Origin: DASUZB01 sp036377075
GTDB lineage: Bacteria > Actinomycetota > CALGFH01
Length of the DNA: 9,889 nucleotides
Assembly: GCA_036377075.1 (NCBI GenBank)
Contig: DASUZB010000204.1
Span: 1 to 9,889 of the forward strand
Direction: 5' to 3'
Of the stretch, positions 7,031-9,889 are shown in pieces. A program made the translations under genes and the position numbers. Within the stretch, counting starts at the first letter, position 1, and each line of letters starts with the position of its first letter. A model generated the notes under the pieces. The model ran no database searches. It had not been told where the DNA came from and worked only from the letters and a program-made list of their open reading frames with translations.

Positions 7031-7063
7031 CCGTGACCGCGCCGTGACCTGACCGTGACGTCG
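7031..7063. promoter_or_regulatory. Three direct repeats with 11-bp period upstream of the GT2-GT39 operon
   Basis: The heptamer CCGTGAC occurs at 7031, 7042 and 7053, exactly 11 bp apart, i.e. three copies on one face of the helix (minus strand GGTCACG, GGTCACG, CGTCACG context). Seven-base direct repeats with four-base spacers are the usual binding pattern of OmpR/PhoB-type winged-helix regulators, including PhoP boxes and SARP sites of actinobacteria. The array lies 48-80 bp upstream of the GT2 ATG, just upstream of where a -35 would fall, fitting an activator. The regulator is not in the window, and the sequence matches the PhoP unit only in its first six bases (GGTCAC). Confidence 0.5.
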
Positions 7064-7096
7064 GCCGCCGGCGCCTGCTGGCCCGGCCCGGGCGCG

Positions 7097-7879
7097 TCAG
7101 TTCACGTCCGGAGCGAGCTCCACCTCGACCACCACCGCGCGGTGGTCGCTGGCCGCGCCGGCATGGATGCGCCAACGGCGGGGCCGCACGCCGGCGCCGC
7201 TGGCGAGGACGTGGTCGAGCTGGACCGTCTGGCCGAGCATCCCGTGCGGGCGGTTGGGGAAGGTGCCGCCGCGGGCGAGCGGCCGCCAGCCGGGCCGGGA
7301 GGTAGCCCGCACCAGCGGCAGCCACAGGTTCAGGTCGCCCGCGAGCAGCCGCGGCGGCGCCCAGGCGGCGAGCCGGTCCTGCAGGTGGCGGAGCTGGCCG
7401 ACGTTCGGGCCGGGCACGAAGCTGAGGTGGGTGGCGGCGAAGGTGACCGGCCCCGCGGCCGTCCGCACCTCGGCGACCAGGGCCACCCTCGGCTCGTCGC
7501 CCGGCGCCCGCGGCAGCGCCAGCGTCTCGACCCGTCCGAGCGGGTAGCGCGAGAGCAGGGCGACGCCGTAGGCCGCGCCGCCCGGGTCGGCCACCCCCGC
7601 ACCGGCCGGCCGCCAGGTCGGCTCGCGCGCGACCGGGTCCCACCCCGCCGGCCCGAACAGGGTCGGCGCGAAGCGCCACGCCATCCCCAGCGCGTCCGCC
7701 AGCACCCGTGCCTGGTCGCGGCGGTCGCTGCGCTCCTGGTCGCGGTCGACCTCCTGCAGCGCGACCACGTCGGCGTCGAGCCCGCGCAGGGTGGCGAGCG
7801 TCAGGTCGAGGTCGACCGGGGCGCCCCCGCGCGCCCGCCCGCTGAAGATGTTCCAGGTGGCCACGCGCACGATCGTCAC
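7097..7879 (-). CDS. Endonuclease/exonuclease/phosphatase (EEP) family hydrolase
   Basis: A 260-residue cytosolic metal-dependent phosphoesterase of the EEP fold (PF03372; DNase I, exonuclease III, inositol phosphatases and sphingomyelinases). All core motifs are present: ATWNIF (7-12, Asn10), ALQEVD (40-45, metal ligand Glu43), YGVALLSRYPL (104-114), THLSF with catalytic-type His151, GDLNL (181-185, Asp182/Asn184), LDHVLAS (221-227) and SDHRAVVVEV (244-253, the Asp245-His246 pair). No signal peptide is seen, so it acts inside the cell. The substrate cannot be told: the fold serves DNA, RNA, phospholipid and phosphoinositide cleavage. The start is GTG 7879, directly at the family's first strand. 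There is no ribosome site, but a TAGGAT -10 lies six bases upstream, suggesting leaderless translation. It is separated from the GT2 gene downstream by 113 bp that contain the repeat array. Confidence 0.92.
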   Translation of the reverse strand: MTIVRVATWNIFSGRARGGAPVDLDLTLATLRGLDADVVALQEVDRDQERSDRRDQARVLADALGMAWRFAPTLFGPAGWDPVAREPTWRPAGAGVADPGGAAYGVALLSRYPLGRVETLALPRAPGDEPRVALVAEVRTAAGPVTFAATHLSFVPGPNVGQLRHLQDRLAAWAPPRLLAGDLNLWLPLVRATSRPGWRPLARGGTFPNRPHGMLGQTVQLDHVLASGAGVRPRRWRIHAGAASDHRAVVVEVELAPDVN

Positions 7880-7885
7880 CGGCGC

Positions 7886-7891
7886 ATCCTA
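7886..7891 (-). promoter_or_regulatory. -10 box (TAGGAT) for a leaderless endonuclease mRNA
   Basis: On the minus strand TAGGAT (7891-7886) is followed by six bases and then the GTG start at 7879, so transcription should begin at or next to the start codon. There is no purine-rich ribosome site in those six bases. Leaderless genes with exactly this TANNNT-N6/7-(A/G)TG layout are frequent in actinobacteria. No clear -35 is seen. Confidence 0.5.
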
Positions 7892-7935
7892 CCGGCGCCG
7901 CCGGGTGCGAACCCGCAGAGGTGCTCGAACTGCCT

Positions 7936-7970
7936 GGTTAGGGATCCTCGCGCGAGGAAACCCATCCTAA
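7936..7970. promoter_or_regulatory. Nested dyad (candidate operator) upstream of the symporter gene
   Basis: A perfect 14-bp palindrome TCCTCGCGCGAGGA (7945-7958) is flanked by GGTT/AACC arms (7936-7939 and 7959-7962) and by TTAGG(G)AT/ATCCTAA arms (7938-7945 and 7964-7970). The whole structure ends 10 bp before the AGGAGG of the symporter gene. CCTAAT (7966-7971) could be its -10, which would put the palindrome between -20 and -33, a usual repressor position. The minus strand also has a TAGGAT here (7969-7964). No terminator U-run follows. Binding protein unknown. Confidence 0.4.
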
Positions 7971-7993
7971 TCGTCCGACCAGGAGGCAGGTAC

Positions 7994-9655
7994 ATGTTCC
8001 GCGTCCACGCCGGCCCCGTCGACTACGTGATCCTCGCCAGCTACTTCCTCGTCGTGCTCGGCATCGGCTTCGTCGCCAGGCGCTACGTCAGGACCGGGCT
8101 CGACTTCTTCCTCTCCGGCCGATCGTTGCCAGCCTGGATCACCGGGCTGGCGTTCATCGCCGCCAACCTCGGCGCCCTGGAGATCCTCGGCCTGGCCGCC
8201 AACGGCGCGAAGTACGGGGTGGCCACGGTCCACTTCTACTGGATCGGCGCGATCCCGGCCATGGTCTTCCTCGGCCTGGTGATGATGCCGTTCTACTACG
8301 GGTCGAAGGTCCGCAGCGTGCCCGAGTACCTCCGGCTGCGCTTCAACGACTCCACCCACCTGCTCAACTCGCTCACGTTCGCGGTGGCGACGATCCTGAT
8401 CGCCGGGGTCAACCTGTTCGCCATGGCGCTGGTGATCCGGCTGCTGCTGGGCTGGCCGATCCCCATCTCGGTCGTGCTCGCCGCCGCGATCGTGCTGGTC
8501 TACATCACCCTCGGCGGCCTCTCCTCGGCCATCTACAACGAGGTCCTGCAGTTCTTCGTGATCGTGGCCGCGCTGGTGCCGCTCACCGTCGTCGGGCTCA
8601 AGGCGGTCGGCGGGTGGGCCGGGCTGCAGGCCAAGGTGACCGGCACCAAGGCACTCGGCGCGCTGGCGCTGCACCCCTGGCAGGGCACCGGGGTCGGTCA
8701 CGTCACCAACCCGATCGGGGCCGACTGGATCGCGATCGTGTTCGGGCTCGGCTTCGTGCTCTCCTTCGGCTACTGGACCACCAACTTCGCCGAGGTGCAG
8801 CGCGCCCTGGCGGCCAAGAACCTCTCCGCGGCCAGGCGCACCCCGCTGATCGGCGCCTTCCCCAAGATCTTCATCCCCCTGGTGGTCGTCATCCCGGGGA
8901 TGATCGCCGCCGTCACCATCAAGGGCATCGGCGCCAAGACCGGCGACCTGCAGTTCAACAACGCCATCCCGATCCTGATCTCCAAGTACCTGCCGACCGG
9001 CATGCTCGGGATCGCCATCACCGGGCTGCTGGCCGCCTTCATGGCCGGCGTGGCCGCCAACGTGACCGCGTTCAACACGGTGGTCAGCTACGACCTCTGG
9101 CAGGCCTACGTCCGCAAGGACAAGTCGGACGAGTACTACGTCCGCTTCGGACGGATCGCGACCGTGATCGGCATCGTGATCGCGATCGGTACCGCCTTCA
9201 TCGCGGCCGGCTACAACAGCATGATGGATTACATCCAGGCGCTGTTCTCGTTCTTCAACGCGCCGCTGTTCGCCACGTTCGTCATCGCCATGTTCTGGCG
9301 CCGGGCGACGCCGTGGGCGGGGTTCTGGGGGCTGCTGAGCGGCACGGCCGCCGCCATCGCCGTCCACTTCCTGCACTCGCGCGGACCCCTCGACCTCGGC
9401 TCGCCGCTGGCGGCCGACTTCTGGGGCGCGGTGGCCGCGTTCGTGGTCGACGCGGTGGTGATGGTCGCCGTCAGCCTCGCCACCAAGCCGAAGCCGGACG
9501 AGGAGCTGCGCGGGCTGGTCTGGGGGCTCACCCCGCACGAGGACCGCAGTGCCGAGATGGACCCCGGCGAGCGCGTCTGGTGGCGTCGCCCGGCCCTGCT
9601 CGGCGCCATCGCGCTCGTCCTGACCGTCTCGATGTACCTCCTCTTCATCCTTTAG
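7994..9655 (+). CDS. SSS family (SLC5-like) sodium:solute symporter
   Basis: A 553-residue membrane transporter of the sodium:solute symporter family, nearest in look to the SGLT-like (sugar-type) branch, taking up an organic solute with an ion gradient. The substrate is unknown. It starts VDYVILASYFLVVLGIGF (9-26), then the family elements FFLSGRSLPAWITGLAFIAANLGALEILG (38-66), SVPEYLRLRF (108-117), ITLGGLSSAIYNEVLQFF (171-188) and AAFMAGVAANVTAFNTVVSYDLW (347-369). Later helices run through FSFFNAPLFATFVIAMFWRR, and a last helix ends the protein. ATG 7994 has AGGAGG seven bases upstream. The frame is also open far upstream, but that part is antisense to the endonuclease. The motif at 351-352 is Ala-Gly where Na2-site serines sit in vSGLT. 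A small membrane protein gene follows after 12 bp. Confidence 0.93.
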   Translation: MFRVHAGPVDYVILASYFLVVLGIGFVARRYVRTGLDFFLSGRSLPAWITGLAFIAANLGALEILGLAANGAKYGVATVHFYWIGAIPAMVFLGLVMMPFYYGSKVRSVPEYLRLRFNDSTHLLNSLTFAVATILIAGVNLFAMALVIRLLLGWPIPISVVLAAAIVLVYITLGGLSSAIYNEVLQFFVIVAALVPLTVVGLKAVGGWAGLQAKVTGTKALGALALHPWQGTGVGHVTNPIGADWIAIVFGLGFVLSFGYWTTNFAEVQRALAAKNLSAARRTPLIGAFPKIFIPLVVVIPGMIAAVTIKGIGAKTGDLQFNNAIPILISKYLPTGMLGIAITGLLAAFMAGVAANVTAFNTVVSYDLWQAYVRKDKSDEYYVRFGRIATVIGIVIAIGTAFIAAGYNSMMDYIQALFSFFNAPLFATFVIAMFWRRATPWAGFWGLLSGTAAAIAVHFLHSRGPLDLGSPLAADFWGAVAAFVVDAVVMVAVSLATKPKPDEELRGLVWGLTPHEDRSAEMDPGERVWWRRPALLGAIALVLTVSMYLLFIL

Positions 9656-9667
9656 GAAGGAGCAGCG

Positions 9668-9889
9668 ATGTCGAGGACCTCGCGCGCCAACGGGCACGAA
9701 GCCCGCGAGCAGATCTCCGAGAGCGAGCAGGCGGAGGCCGATCAGGGCCGGGCCGCCCAGGCCGCCAGGCTGTTCGACCTGCGCCGCGTGATCGGCGGCC
9801 TGCTGGCCGTCTACGGCGCTCTGCTGACCGCGATGGGCCTGTTCGCCTCGGCCGCCACCAAGACCAAGGCGGCCGACATCAACATCAAC
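9668..9889 (+). CDS. Small membrane protein following the symporter (partial)
   Basis: The first 74 codons of a gene cut by the right edge. ATG 9668 has AGGAAGGAG five bases upstream, overlapping the last codons of the symporter gene, and the 12-bp gap indicates one operon. Residues 1-35 are charged and glutamate/alanine-rich and probably cytoplasmic. Then FDLRRVIGGLLAVYGALLTAMGLFAS (36-61) forms a membrane segment, followed by a Lys/Ala stretch ending ADININ. I recognise this only as the kind of small (about 90-110 residue) actinobacterial membrane protein that tends to follow SSS-type transporters; I cannot assign a named family. By analogy with small partner proteins of other SSS transporters it may assist assembly or activity. 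The end, and any second helix, is not visible. Confidence 0.8.
   Translation, partial: MSRTSRANGHEAREQISESEQAEADQGRAAQAARLFDLRRVIGGLLAVYGALLTAMGLFASAATKTKAADININ

Noticed and set aside
7055..7993. Upstream extension of the symporter frame
   Set aside because: It is antisense to the endonuclease gene, has no membrane character, and a perfect AGGAGG precedes ATG 7994.
7967..9697. 576-codon minus-strand frame antisense to the symporter
   Set aside because: Translation is Asp/Glu/His/Arg-rich with no hydrophobic core or recognisable domain; it mirrors the codon bias of the symporter gene.

Overview
The window is very GC-rich and gene-dense, with GTG starts, strong GGAGG-type ribosome sites and gene families typical of the Actinomycetota (SCP2-domain protein, paired GT2/GT-C membrane glycosyltransferases, an SGLT-like symporter with a small membrane partner, TANNNT-type -10 boxes). 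The genus cannot be told from the sequence. There are seven real genes: five on the minus strand, three of them preceded by regulatory DNA I can describe, plus two plus-strand units. No RNA genes, insertion sequences, CRISPR arrays or phage genes were seen, and the window reads as ordinary chromosome with several noteworthy regulatory and repeat structures.

Left part (1-3024, minus strand): the N-terminal 485 codons of metE (cobalamin-independent methionine synthase) run off the left edge. Its 430-bp leader (1458-1887) carries a clear cobalamin riboswitch with a perfect B12 box, a possible Shine-Dalgarno-sequestering helix near the start codon, and a candidate sigma70 promoter. When B12 is plentiful the riboswitch should shut off MetE in favour of the B12-dependent enzyme. 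Upstream on the same strand lies an AI-2E family membrane transporter.

Middle (3025-6983): overlapping divergent -10 candidates separate the AI-2E gene from a plus-strand SCP2 sterol-carrier-like gene. Facing it is a two-gene minus-strand operon. A processive GT2 glycosyltransferase with an unusual Thr/Ala/Pro-repeat N-terminal extension is translationally coupled (GTGA overlap) to a GT39/ArnT-like GT-C membrane glycosyltransferase. Together these look like a lipid-linked sugar pathway: the GT2 makes or extends a polyprenyl-linked sugar on the inner face and the GT-C enzyme transfers it outside. A 32-bp perfect palindrome lies in the first codons of the second gene. Three direct repeats with an exact 11-bp period lie just upstream of the first.

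Right part (7097-9889): a minus-strand endonuclease/exonuclease/phosphatase-fold hydrolase, probably translated from a leaderless mRNA, is divergent from a plus-strand SSS-family symporter. The symporter is followed after 12 bp by a small membrane protein, cut by the right edge, likely its partner. A nested dyad sits between the divergent genes directly upstream of the symporter ribosome site.
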